A DNA stretch of 64,000 nt from the NCBI RefSeq assembly GCF_017743935.1, contig NZ_JAGHRE010000006.1, positions 186,001 through 250,000 on the forward strand, read 5' to 3'. Shown here piece after piece: positions 27,108-34,835 of the stretch. Below the pieces are notes generated by a model. It was given only the letters and a program-made list of their open reading frames with translations, did not search any database and had not been told where the DNA came from. Numbering within the stretch: the first letter of the stretch is position 1; the number at the start of each line of letters is the position of its first letter. This DNA is from Tropicibacter sp. R16_0 (GTDB lineage: Bacteria > Pseudomonadota > Alphaproteobacteria > Rhodobacterales > Rhodobacteraceae). The position numbers were made by a program, and so were the translations under genes.

Positions 27108-28790
27108 TCAGCTCTCGACGACCGAGTTGGGCATGTCTTCGATCAGGCGCGTTTCCAGCAATTGCCCGCTTTGATACAGGATCGGGGTCGCAACAGCAGC
27201 GATATGGCTGTTGAAATCACGGAACGCGCGCAGGGTCTCGAGGTGGATGTCGCTGGTCTCAAAGCTCTGTACTTTGCCGGTCTGCAACCTTCGAAAGTGC
27301 CTCTTGCGGCTGTTACGCTCCGCACGCTTCATTTCGGTCTTTTCAGCGTTCAACAGACGTGCGCTTTCCAGATCGTCCGAAATCAGGACGTTCGACGCCA
27401 ACTGCATGTTCACCAGAATGGTCTCGTGCATCTGCTGCAGCTCGTTCCACCCCTCTTGCGAGAACTGTTTGCCGATCTTGCGCAGATCACCTGCAAGAAC
27501 CGTCAAGCGTTTGGCAACCACATCGCCCGCAGTCTCAAGGCGAACGGCATATTCCAGCATATCACGTGCGATGCCCGCATCTTGCTTGCTCATGGTGTCC
27601 GCCGGCAGGGCGGCAACAAAGGCGCGGATGCCGGACAAACACTCATTGACCTCGGCGTCGACCGCTTGAACCGCGCGGATTTGGTCCTTTTCACCGGATT
27701 TATACAGGCGCAGGGTAGGGCGGAACATGGCCTCGACCAGATCGGCCATGCGCAGCAGTTCGCGCTTGAGGCTCGAGATCGCCTGTGCAGATGAACCCAC
27801 GTTGCCAGGGTCCAACGCGCTAGATGGTTTTACAACAGGCTCGGCCTCGCGTTCAGCAGAAGTGTCTGGCATCAACTGTTCCATCGGCCCTTTCAGCATC
27901 CGGCAGAAAGGCAGCGCCAGCACCAGAAGCGACGCGTTAAAGGCCAGATGCGCGTTGACCAGCATTTGCCCGCCATAACCCGCCCCAAGCAGGTCCGCAG
28001 GAATGGCCAGGTTGATGGCAAACAGGCTGATCACGGCCCAAGCCCCACGTAAGCCGAGGTTCGCAAATGGGATGCGCCTTGCCGCGGTGTCCATGCCGCG
28101 CGTCAGCCACACCGGAATGAAGGCGCTGCCCAGGTTCGCCCCCAGCACCAGCGACAAGCCGGCGGTAAAGGGGATGGCGCCAATGTGTACCAAAGTCACA
28201 CACATCAAGATCGCCGCGACCGAGCTGTGCATGACAAAGGCAAGCGCTGCGCCCACTAGGAACGCAGTGATATAGTCGCGGGCCAGATAGTCGGCGATGG
28301 CCGGCAAAAAGGCGCTGTCTCGGATCGGGTCCATCGCCTCGCGCAGGAACCTGAGCGAGATGAGGATGAATGCGATCCCCATTAGGATGCGACCCATCTG
28401 GCGCAGTTTCTTCTGCTCGGTTTTGACGAACAGCCAGCCACCAACGGCGAGCAACAGAGGCACCAGCCAATCCAGCTTGAACGACAGGATCTGAATGATC
28501 AGCGCTGACCCCAGATCACCGCCCAAGACGATCGCAAGGCCCGAACCAAAGCCCAACAACCCGCTGGCCGCAAACCCAGAGGTGAGCAGCGCAACTGCGG
28601 CCGAGCTTTGCAGGACCAAGGCCATCGTAAGGCCCACTGCGCTGGCTTGGATCATCGAGTTTTGTCGGGTCATCACCCGCTGAAACGAAGCGCCATAGCT
28701 GCGTTCGATGCCGGTGCGAACCATGCGCACAGCAAAGAGAAGCAACATGGTTGCTCCGGCAAGGCTTATGAGAAAGCTGACGATCGCCAT
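27108..28790 (-). CDS. Na/Pi cotransporter family protein with PhoU-like domain
   Basis: 560 residues: two NptA/PNaS repeats in the membrane half (QSSAAVALLTSGFAASGLLGFG and SSVAAILMCVTLVHIGAIPF, each with the QSS/SS motif), followed from about residue 335 by a cytoplasmic PhoU-like helical bundle (ISSLKRELLRMADLVEAMF). Such proteins carry phosphate with sodium, and bacterial forms often act in efflux or low-affinity uptake. Between an IMPase-type phosphatase (4 bases upstream) and a DMT permease (6 bases downstream), it could dispose of or balance the phosphate that the pathway releases. Confidence 0.9.
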   Translation of the reverse strand: MAIVSFLISLAGATMLLLFAVRMVRTGIERSYGASFQRVMTRQNSMIQASAVGLTMALVLQSSAAVALLTSGFAASGLLGFGSGLAIVLGGDLGSALIIQILSFKLDWLVPLLLAVGGWLFVKTEQKKLRQMGRILMGIAFILISLRFLREAMDPIRDSAFLPAIADYLARDYITAFLVGAALAFVMHSSVAAILMCVTLVHIGAIPFTAGLSLVLGANLGSAFIPVWLTRGMDTAARRIPFANLGLRGAWAVISLFAINLAIPADLLGAGYGGQMLVNAHLAFNASLLVLALPFCRMLKGPMEQLMPDTSAEREAEPVVKPSSALDPGNVGSSAQAISSLKRELLRMADLVEAMFRPTLRLYKSGEKDQIRAVQAVDAEVNECLSGIRAFVAALPADTMSKQDAGIARDMLEYAVRLETAGDVVAKRLTVLAGDLRKIGKQFSQEGWNELQQMHETILVNMQLASNVLISDDLESARLLNAEKTEMKRAERNSRKRHFRRLQTGKVQSFETSDIHLETLRAFRDFNSHIAAVATPILYQSGQLLETRLIEDMPNSVVES

Positions 28791-28794
28791 TGGC

Positions 28795-29565
28795 TTACCC
28801 GTTCACCAGTTCAAGCAGTTCGGCATGCAGCTGCGGTGTGGCAGCGGAAATCACACGACCATCCGAGTTCAGGGACAACGGGCTGCCTTGCCAGTCTGTC
28901 ATCAGGCCGCCCGCCGCCTCGACCAGCGCCGATACGGGCAGATAGTCGTAAGGTTGCAGATCATAATCCACCACCGCGTCGACGTGTCCTGCCGCCAACA
29001 ACGCGTGGGGATAGCAGTCATAGGACATGCGCCGCGTTTGTCCCGATTGCATCAGCCTGGCAAAGACATTCGGGTGGTCGCGGTAAATCTTGTCGCCTTC
29101 GTTTACGTAAAGGATCGCGCGGTTCAGGTCTTGCACATCCGAAGTCCGGATGGCTTCACCGTTCATCTTCGCACCTGCGTCTTTGACGCCGACAAAGATC
29201 TCTCCCAACGCAGGCATGCCGACGACACCGATCTGCGGCGTTCCATGCTGCAGGTAGGCCAGAAGAAAACCAAAGAGTGGATTGCCTGACAGAAACGAAC
29301 GGGTGCCGTCGATGGGATCGACGATCCACAGGTTATCCTTGTCGACGCCGTTGGCCCCATGTTCTTCGCCGAAGATACCGTGATCGGGAAAATGCTCGGC
29401 CAGATAAGCGCGCACTTCGGCCTCGATTCCCTTGTCGGCTTGCGTCACGGGGCTGCTGTCAGCCTTGAATTCGACCCCCAGCTTGCCACGAAAGAACCCA
29501 CGCGCGGATTCGCAGGCCAATTCGGCCACTGTTTGGGCGTGCTCCACGCACTCATTCATCGTCAT
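28795..29565 (-). CDS. Inositol monophosphatase-family phosphatase (HisN-like)
   Basis: Mg2+-dependent phosphomonoesterase. 256 residues: PVTQADKGIEAEVRAYL, GEEHG with metal-binding Glu, IVDPIDGTRSFLSGNPLFG (the IMPase D-P-I-D-G-T motif with two metal Asp), and the C-terminal YDYLPVSALVEAAGG (where IMPases have W-D..AG; here Tyr-Asp-Tyr, as in HisN-type proteins). It could be a histidinol-phosphatase or act on another small phosphate ester. ATG 29565 has GGAAGA at good spacing; the start overlaps the deoR stop by 14 bases. Membership of the deoR operon favours a catabolic substrate over histidine synthesis. Confidence 0.85.
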   Translation of the reverse strand: MTMNECVEHAQTVAELACESARGFFRGKLGVEFKADSSPVTQADKGIEAEVRAYLAEHFPDHGIFGEEHGANGVDKDNLWIVDPIDGTRSFLSGNPLFGFLLAYLQHGTPQIGVVGMPALGEIFVGVKDAGAKMNGEAIRTSDVQDLNRAILYVNEGDKIYRDHPNVFARLMQSGQTRRMSYDCYPHALLAAGHVDAVVDYDLQPYDYLPVSALVEAAGGLMTDWQGSPLSLNSDGRVISAATPQLHAELLELVNG

Positions 29566-30355
29566 CTGTATCTTCCGTTTGTCCCGCGACATGCACCGCC
29601 ACGCCCCATTCCTTGCACGCTGCCCTCAGCCGCTTGTTTGGTGCGGTGTCGGTGAACAGCATGTCGACCTGCCGCATGTCCGGTCCGCAATGGGGGGCGG
29701 TGGCGTCAAATTTGTGATGATCGATCGCAAAGGCCACCTGATCGGCGCTTTCAGAGGCGACGATGGCCAGGTTTGCTTCGATCGCATTTGTGAACAGCAC
29801 GCCCTGTTTGGGTGACAGTGCGTCTGCGCTGAGGATGGCCATGTCGAAGACAAAGCGCCGGATCTGGTTTTCGGTGACAAAACCAAAGGTGCCGCGCTCA
29901 TTCCCCTGCATCTCGCCGCCCAGGAAATGCACCCGATTGTTGTTGTGATTGACCAGCGTCTGCGCCACCCCGATAGAATTCGTCACCACGGTCAGATTGT
30001 GGCGCGCTCGCAGTTCTTCGCTGACAAAGGCGGTGGTCGATCCCACATCCAGAAACAGGGTCATTCCGTCGTCGGTATGCTTCGCTGCGCATTTTGCAAT
30101 TGCCCGCTTTTCGTCGGGAAACTGCGTCATCCGGCTGAAAAAGCTGAGACCGGCCTGAGTGTCCGGCAGGTAAGCACCGCCGTGCACGCGTTCCAAAGCG
30201 CCCGCCTTGGCCAGCGCCTTGATTGTGCGGCGCACGGTCTCTTCGGATACATCGAGCACGCGGGCCAGCTCGGCGCTGCGGGCCGAGCCGCCAAGTTGGC
30301 GCAGAGCCTCCAACAGCTCAAGTTCGCGGTGTGAATGGGTTTGTGTTTTCGTCAT
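29552..30355 (-). CDS. DeoR/GlpR-family transcriptional repressor (copy 2)
   Basis: 267 residues, same build as the DeoR protein at 18668-19462: HTH with SAELARVLDVSEETVRRTIK, effector domain with LDVGSTTAFVSEEL, VVTNSIGVAQTL and NNNRVHFLGGE. It heads the leftward operon (IMPase, Na/Pi symporter, DMT permease) and stands divergent from the phosphonate-monoester-hydrolase-like gene at 30501. Three TCCACA boxes fill the shared upstream region, the first only 4 bases from its own start, which predicts autorepression. ATG 30355 is chosen; the in-frame ATG at 30394 would place the boxes inside the coding region. Confidence 0.88.
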   Translation of the reverse strand: MTKTQTHSHRELELLEALRQLGGSARSAELARVLDVSEETVRRTIKALAKAGALERVHGGAYLPDTQAGLSFFSRMTQFPDEKRAIAKCAAKHTDDGMTLFLDVGSTTAFVSEELRARHNLTVVTNSIGVAQTLVNHNNNRVHFLGGEMQGNERGTFGFVTENQIRRFVFDMAILSADALSPKQGVLFTNAIEANLAIVASESADQVAFAIDHHKFDATAPHCGPDMRQVDMLFTDTAPNKRLRAACKEWGVAVHVAGQTEDTDDDE

Positions 30356-30359
30356 GATG

Positions 30360-30385
30360 TCCACAATAATCCACAAAAGTCCACA
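30360..30385. promoter_or_regulatory. Three tandem TCCACA boxes with exact 10-base period
   Basis: TCCACA begins at 30360, 30370 and 30380, so all three face the same side of the helix. They lie between the divergent deoR and hydrolase genes. The hexamer recurs in the dyad in front of the other deoR copy (18566-18571). A cooperative DeoR operator is the simplest reading. Confidence 0.6.
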
Positions 30386-30500
30386 CAGATTCAAGTAATA
30401 TGGTCAAATGGCGGCATGAATTTGCTGTGAATCTTGCATTCTCGCGAATTCCCCCTCTTTCCATGGGGCGGAATAGGCGGTTATGTGAGGCAACGCCGAG

Positions 30501-32048
30501 ATGATGCACGAGACCGAGATGCAGAACCGAAAGAATGTCCTTTTCATTGTCATTGACCAGCTGCGTGCGGATTGTGTTTTCGGCCCGTTGGCCAAACATG
30601 TCGATCTGCCGAATTTGCGCGGACTGATGGACGAAGCGGTCACCTTTAAACGGCACTACTCGGTTGTGAACCCTTGCGGTCCGTCGCGGGCGTCGCTGCT
30701 GACCGGGCAGTATGCGATGAACCATCGCTCGATCCGAAATGGCACGCCGCTGCGTCACGACACGCCCACCATCGCGTCCGAGATGCGCAAGGCGGGTTAT
30801 GTGCCAATGCTGTTTGGCTATACCGACACCTCGCAGGATCCGCGCGCCTATCATCCCAACGACCCGGCGGTGCACACCTATGAGTATCAGATGGCCGGGT
30901 TCCAAGAGATGGTCGAGATGCGGTTGGAAATGTCGTACCCTTGGCGGTCTCATCTGAAGAACAAGGGATATCAGTTCGATCGCTACGAGGATGTGTATAA
31001 ACCAGTGTCCACGACCGGCGGCCCCCCCCGTATCGACGACCCGGCGCTCTATCGGGCCGAGGACAGCGATACCGCATTTCTGACGGATCGTTTTTTGGCC
31101 ACGATGCCGGGCTATGACGATCACAGTTGGTTTGCGCATCTGACCTATATCCGACCCCACCCGCCGCTGGTTGCGCCTGCGCCGTACAACCGGATGTATG
31201 ATCCCGCGTCTTTGCCGTTGCCATCGCGACTTGCGACACCGGGTGACGAGGCCGCGGTGCATCCGTTTTGCACCCCATCCATGGCCAATGCCTCACCTGC
31301 CACATTTGTGCAGGGTTTCCCCGAGCTTGAGGCGACGGACGAGACCATTCAAACGCTGCGCGCGATCTATCTGGGGCTGGCCACCGAAGTGGATGCGCAC
31401 ATCGGGCGTGTTATCGATTTCCTCAAGCAAAGCGGACAGTATGACGACACGCTTCTGATCGTAACCGCAGATCACGGCGAGATGCTGGGTGACCGGCATT
31501 GCTGGGGCAAGTCGAGTTTTTACGATGCGTCATACTATGTGCCGCTGATCATCCGTCAGCCAGGCAACGCATCCCGCGCCGGGGCCGAGGTGACAGAGCC
31601 CACCGAATCCATCGACATCACGCCCACCATTCTGGACTGGGTTGGCCAAGAGACCCCGAACGCAATGGACGGTCGTTCGTTGCTGCCTCTGCTTGCTGGT
31701 GAAGTGCCGGACGGCTGGCGCACATACACCTATTCCGAGTTGGACGTGGCCGACCCCGTTGCTCCGACGCATTGGGAAAAGGCGCTTGGTGTTGGTCCCA
31801 GTGACGCCAGCCTTGCCGTGTTGAGGGACGCGCGGTTCACGCTGGTGGAATTTGCTGCCGACCTGCCGCCAGTACTGTTTGATCATCAAGGAAAGGGTGA
31901 GTTTGAAAACCTGGCCGACCACCCGGAGTATCAGGCCGATCTTGCACGTTTGACCCGCACCATGCTGCGTCACCGGATGCGCAACGCCGATCACACCCTG
32001 TCGATGACGATGATCACGCCCAACGGTCCAAAGTCAGCCCGCCGCTAA
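30501..32048 (+). CDS. Phosphonate/phosphate monoester hydrolase-like sulfatase-family enzyme
   Basis: 515 residues of the formylglycine hydrolase class. It closely resembles rhizobial phosphonate monoester hydrolase: VIDQLRAD, formylglycine Cys59 in NPCGPSRASLLTGQY (canonical CxPxR), NHRSIRNGTPL, GYTDTSQDPR, ESIDITPTILDWVG, plus metal ligands Asp324/His325 in TADHGEMLGD. Those enzymes hydrolyse phosphonate monoesters and phosphodiesters, with side activity on sulfate esters. No signal peptide, so cytosolic. Divergent from the deoR/IMPase/NaPi/DMT operon; a phosphodiester cleaved here, then dephosphorylated by the IMPase, is a plausible sequence. The stop overlaps the convergent cupin stop by 4 bases. 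ATG 30504 or 30519 are possible alternative starts. Confidence 0.87.
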   Translation: MMHETEMQNRKNVLFIVIDQLRADCVFGPLAKHVDLPNLRGLMDEAVTFKRHYSVVNPCGPSRASLLTGQYAMNHRSIRNGTPLRHDTPTIASEMRKAGYVPMLFGYTDTSQDPRAYHPNDPAVHTYEYQMAGFQEMVEMRLEMSYPWRSHLKNKGYQFDRYEDVYKPVSTTGGPPRIDDPALYRAEDSDTAFLTDRFLATMPGYDDHSWFAHLTYIRPHPPLVAPAPYNRMYDPASLPLPSRLATPGDEAAVHPFCTPSMANASPATFVQGFPELEATDETIQTLRAIYLGLATEVDAHIGRVIDFLKQSGQYDDTLLIVTADHGEMLGDRHCWGKSSFYDASYYVPLIIRQPGNASRAGAEVTEPTESIDITPTILDWVGQETPNAMDGRSLLPLLAGEVPDGWRTYTYSELDVADPVAPTHWEKALGVGPSDASLAVLRDARFTLVEFAADLPPVLFDHQGKGEFENLADHPEYQADLARLTRTMLRHRMRNADHTLSMTMITPNGPKSARR

Positions 32049-32431
32049 CCTGCAGGTGACCAGCGGCGTGATTGTTCGCGGTCGTCGGCATAAGAGGCTT
32101 CGAACACCGGGCTGGCCAGGGTGGCCCGGACATGCAGCGTATCCTGACCGGTATTGCGGAACCCATGCATGTTTCCGGCCGGAATCAGAACCGACATGTT
32201 GGCGCTGGCCTGGATCACCTCGTCGTTCAGCCAGATCTCTGCCGTCCCGGAAATGACCTCAAGAACTTCTTCGACGGCATGCTGATGGAGCGGCGCGCCA
32301 AGGCCGGGTTCACAATACTGCTCGAAAATGCACAAGGTGTGCGACCCGGTCAGAGCGGAAACCCGCATGCGCGTCTCGACCCCGGGGCGCCAGGTTTCCA
32401 ACGTTTGGTCGTCATGTGACAGGTGGGGCAT
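32045..32431 (-). CDS. Small cupin-fold protein
   Basis: 128 residues forming one cupin_2 barrel: metal-site motif 1 around PLHQHAVEEVLEVISGTAEI and motif 2 around IPAGNMHGFRNTG (His, His, Glu, His ligands visible). Could be a metal-dependent enzyme or a binding protein; nothing narrows it down. It is codirectional with and downstream of the alpha/beta hydrolase, 15 bases after that gene's stop, so the two probably form an operon. Confidence 0.8.
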   Translation of the reverse strand: MPHLSHDDQTLETWRPGVETRMRVSALTGSHTLCIFEQYCEPGLGAPLHQHAVEEVLEVISGTAEIWLNDEVIQASANMSVLIPAGNMHGFRNTGQDTLHVRATLASPVFEASYADDREQSRRWSPAG

Positions 32432-32446
32432 TGATGGGCTCCGGTC

Positions 32447-33217
32447 TTAGGATTTCAAAAAGGGTTCTAAGGCAGCCAGATAACCCAGTGGGTCCAGCAT
32501 TGCCTTGAAATGTCCACCCCCCGACAGCTCTTTCAACTCCGCGTTGGGGAGCAATTCGGCCAAGTGACGGGACATGTGCGGGGGGACAACCTGATCGCCT
32601 TCGACTGCAATCACGAGGCACGGATGAGTGATTTCACGCATTCGATCAGACGCGGAATAGGCAAGAATGGCCCGCATGCGATGCGTCAGAACGGTCGCAT
32701 CAGAAGAGGCGATGGTTCGCTCCTCCCATTCGCTGGCGCGTTCAGGATTGGCAGCGATGTCTTCGGGCGAGAACGTCGATAGGATTTGCGCCTTGGCATA
32801 ACCCTCAACCCCGAGGTTGCCCAAGATCTCTAGGCGCAGACCAAACGCGCGTCGGAAATAGTCATCCGGCCCGGCCCAGGTTGACCCAAAAACGATACGA
32901 TCGAGGCGGTCGGGGTGTGACAACGCCAATTGCTGAACAACCGGTCCACCCATGGATTGCCCCACAATGCTGCACCGAGGGACGTTCAAGTGGTCCAGCA
33001 GCGTCAGAACCAGATCAGCCATGGCTTGTATGGCGTCCTGTTGCGTGACCGTCATCGGATGATCCAGCGACAAAACACGAAACGAGGCCGACAGCCCCGG
33101 CACAATTTCCTTCCAAAACGCCAGCCGACCGCCAAGCCCGGGGATCAAGACCAGGGCAGGACCTTGTCCTTGGTCCAGATATTCAATGTCTTCACCACGG
33201 AAATTGATTGTCGGCAT
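32447..33217 (-). CDS. Alpha/beta-fold hydrolase
   Basis: 256 residues with oxyanion-hole region LIPGLGGRLAFW, nucleophile elbow GQSMGG (Ser88), a late Asp in VEGDQVVPP and the catalytic His in SGGGHFKAM near residue 240. Similar in layout to 3-oxoadipate enol-lactonase (PcaD) and related esterases, but specificity cannot be read. ATG 33217 is used; a GTG at 33229 in frame is equally possible since neither has a clear Shine-Dalgarno. Followed by the cupin gene. Confidence 0.85.
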   Translation of the reverse strand: MPTINFRGEDIEYLDQGQGPALVLIPGLGGRLAFWKEIVPGLSASFRVLSLDHPMTVTQQDAIQAMADLVLTLLDHLNVPRCSIVGQSMGGPVVQQLALSHPDRLDRIVFGSTWAGPDDYFRRAFGLRLEILGNLGVEGYAKAQILSTFSPEDIAANPERASEWEERTIASSDATVLTHRMRAILAYSASDRMREITHPCLVIAVEGDQVVPPHMSRHLAELLPNAELKELSGGGHFKAMLDPLGYLAALEPFLKS

Positions 33218-33346
33218 ACTGCTAGGCACTTTGATCTGTTCGGAGATTTACAGCAGGTGACATAGCGAAAGACAAGGGATGGCTTGGTTAATCATTTGAG
33301 GTCATTACGATATATTTGAACGTCTAACAGACGAGGGAGTTCACTC

Positions 33347-33742
33347 ATGATCCCCAATCCCCCGGATTTGGCCCATTTTGAACGCGTCGCACTGGAAACG
33401 GTGTCCGGTTTTCCAGCTGCCTTTCGCGAGGGTGCTAGGGATGTGGTGCTGCGTGTCGTCGATTGGCCGCCTGCGGACATGGTTGAGGAACTGGATTTGC
33501 ACTCTCCTGTCGAATTGACGGGATTGTACGAGGGCATTCCGATGACCCAGAAATCAGTCCTCGACATGGCGCCAAACCCGGATGTCGTCTGGATTTTCCG
33601 CGAGCCGATTCTTGACGAATGGCGCATAAGGGACGGGGTCGAATTAGACGATTTGATTGCGCATGTCGTGGTGCACGAGTTTGCGCATCATTTTGGATGG
33701 AGCGACGAAGATATCGCAGCCATCGACCAGTGGTGGTTGTAA
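33347..33742 (+). CDS. Small zincin-like metallopeptidase family protein
   Basis: 131 residues, single domain with VVVHEFAHHFG (HExxH at 110-114), the hallmark of the small metallopeptidase family conserved across alphaproteobacteria and actinobacteria. FREPILDEWR and ELTGLYEG are also family features. Peptidase activity for this family is predicted from the fold, and the natural substrate is not known. GAGGGAG lies just upstream of the ATG. It is convergent with the CBS protein gene. Confidence 0.87.
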   Translation: MIPNPPDLAHFERVALETVSGFPAAFREGARDVVLRVVDWPPADMVEELDLHSPVELTGLYEGIPMTQKSVLDMAPNPDVVWIFREPILDEWRIRDGVELDDLIAHVVVHEFAHHFGWSDEDIAAIDQWWL

Positions 33743-33778
33743 GGGGTCGGGGCCCTGAGAGACCCCGATCAAGGGGTC
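33743..33778. other. Alternating GGGGTC/GACCCC/GGGGTC hairpin arms between convergent genes
   Basis: GGGGTC at 33743-33748, GACCCC at 33761-33766 and GGGGTC at 33773-33778 can form two mutually exclusive 6-bp stems in the gap between the metallopeptidase and CBS genes. There is no T-run on either strand, so it may be a weak bidirectional terminator or 3' end structure. Confidence 0.4.
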
Positions 33779-34298
33779 AGCCAACGATCAGCTGCTTCAT
33801 CTGAAGCGCTTCGTATTCCAGCTCTTTTAGGCGGAAATTCACCACATCGCCGATGGTGATCATGCCGACCAGCTTATCCGCATCCACAACCGGCATGTGG
33901 CGAAAGCGCCCTTCGGTCATGCGTTTGAGCACTGATACCAACGCATCACCCGGCGCACAGGTTTCCACGCTGCTGGTCATGACTTCGGACACCAGTTTGG
34001 GCAGGGTCTGGCCAGGCGTATCTGCCAGCTTTCGCACGATATCGCGTTCGGACAGGATGCCACACAGCGCGCCCGATTCGGCGGCCACCATCAAGGCGCC
34101 GATCCGCCGATCGCGCAGAATCTCGACCGCGTGACCCAGTGTTTCCCCCGGTGCAATGGTGAACACCTCGCCGCCCTTCTGGCCTAGAACCGTGCCGACA
34201 GTGGCCGATTCGGGCTGCAGGTTGGTGCTTTGATCCTGGCTGTGCGTGCGTGATTTTGCCTGATCTTTGCGCATGGGGGCCTGGTACGATGTTGGCAT
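33777..34298 (-). CDS. Tandem CBS-domain protein
   Basis: 173 residues: about 30 polar N-terminal residues, then two CBS repeats (VFTIAPGETLGHAVEILRDRRIGALMV with GILSERDIV; and VETCAPGDALVSVLKRMTEGRFRHMPVV with GMITIGDVV). CBS pairs bind adenosyl nucleotides and usually regulate a partner domain or protein; this one stands alone. GGGAGGAC precedes the ATG. No catalytic domain is attached and the partner is unknown. Confidence 0.88.
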   Translation of the reverse strand: MPTSYQAPMRKDQAKSRTHSQDQSTNLQPESATVGTVLGQKGGEVFTIAPGETLGHAVEILRDRRIGALMVAAESGALCGILSERDIVRKLADTPGQTLPKLVSEVMTSSVETCAPGDALVSVLKRMTEGRFRHMPVVDADKLVGMITIGDVVNFRLKELEYEALQMKQLIVG

Positions 34299-34365
34299 GG
34301 AAAAGCTGTCCTCCCTCGGGTGTTGCTGTTCTCCTCATGAATCAGCATAACCCAAGAAATTCTTG

Positions 34366-34560
34366 ATGCGGGAAAAAAACGTGACCGATTTCACCCTAAC
34401 TCCAGCGATCGCAACGGTGATTTTTGTCCTGGCATGTCTGTCAGGATACCAATACCGGCGGGTGTGGAAGAATGAGGGGCCAAAATGGCAGCTGTGGGTT
34501 TACGGCCTGTTGGCCGCAGGCGGGCTGCTGCTTTTGGGGTTCAAGCCGCTGACGGTCTGA
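34366..34560 (+). CDS. Small predicted inner-membrane protein
   Basis: 64 residues with two hydrophobic segments (about 10-25, TPAIATVIFVLACLSG; 45-58, LWVYGLLAAGGLLLLG) separated by a basic YQYRRVWKNEGPKW stretch. I do not recognise a family. It ends three bases from the convergent nqrM stop. A GTG at 34381 or TTG at 34363 could also be the start. Coding is supported by an orderly two-helix hairpin and position, but it is not proved. Confidence 0.5.
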   Translation: MREKNVTDFTLTPAIATVIFVLACLSGYQYRRVWKNEGPKWQLWVYGLLAAGGLLLLGFKPLTV

Positions 34561-34563
34561 AGA

Positions 34564-34809
34564 TCAGACCGCCTCGCTGTCGATTTGTGCGCGTTCCAGC
34601 ATCTTCTTGGCGCGGGGGCATTGAAGACGTTCACGCAGGGGGCTGTTGGGGTCGATTTCTTTCGAACAGACAAGGCACTGGTCGGAATCGCCGATGGCAT
34701 TCAAGCCACCACAGCTGCCCTTGATCGTGCGCCCCATCAGGATCACGCCAAGGGCCATCCCCAGCATGATCACCATCAGAATACCAAAGGTCAGGGCAAA
34801 CGTGGCCAT
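34564..34809 (-). CDS. nqrM: Na+-NQR maturation protein NqrM
   Basis: 81 residues: one N-terminal TM helix (FGILMVIMLGMALGVILMG) and a cysteine motif KGSCGGL with CLVC (Cys33, Cys45, Cys48, plus Cys64). NqrM (formerly DUF539) is needed to insert the iron centre held between NqrD and NqrE. It follows apbE by 26 bases on the same strand, so apbE and nqrM form a maturation operon divergent from nqrABCDEF. Confidence 0.93.
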   Translation of the reverse strand: MATFALTFGILMVIMLGMALGVILMGRTIKGSCGGLNAIGDSDQCLVCSKEIDPNSPLRERLQCPRAKKMLERAQIDSEAV

Positions 34810-34835
34810 GTGCTACGTTCCTTTGTCTTCAGCAG

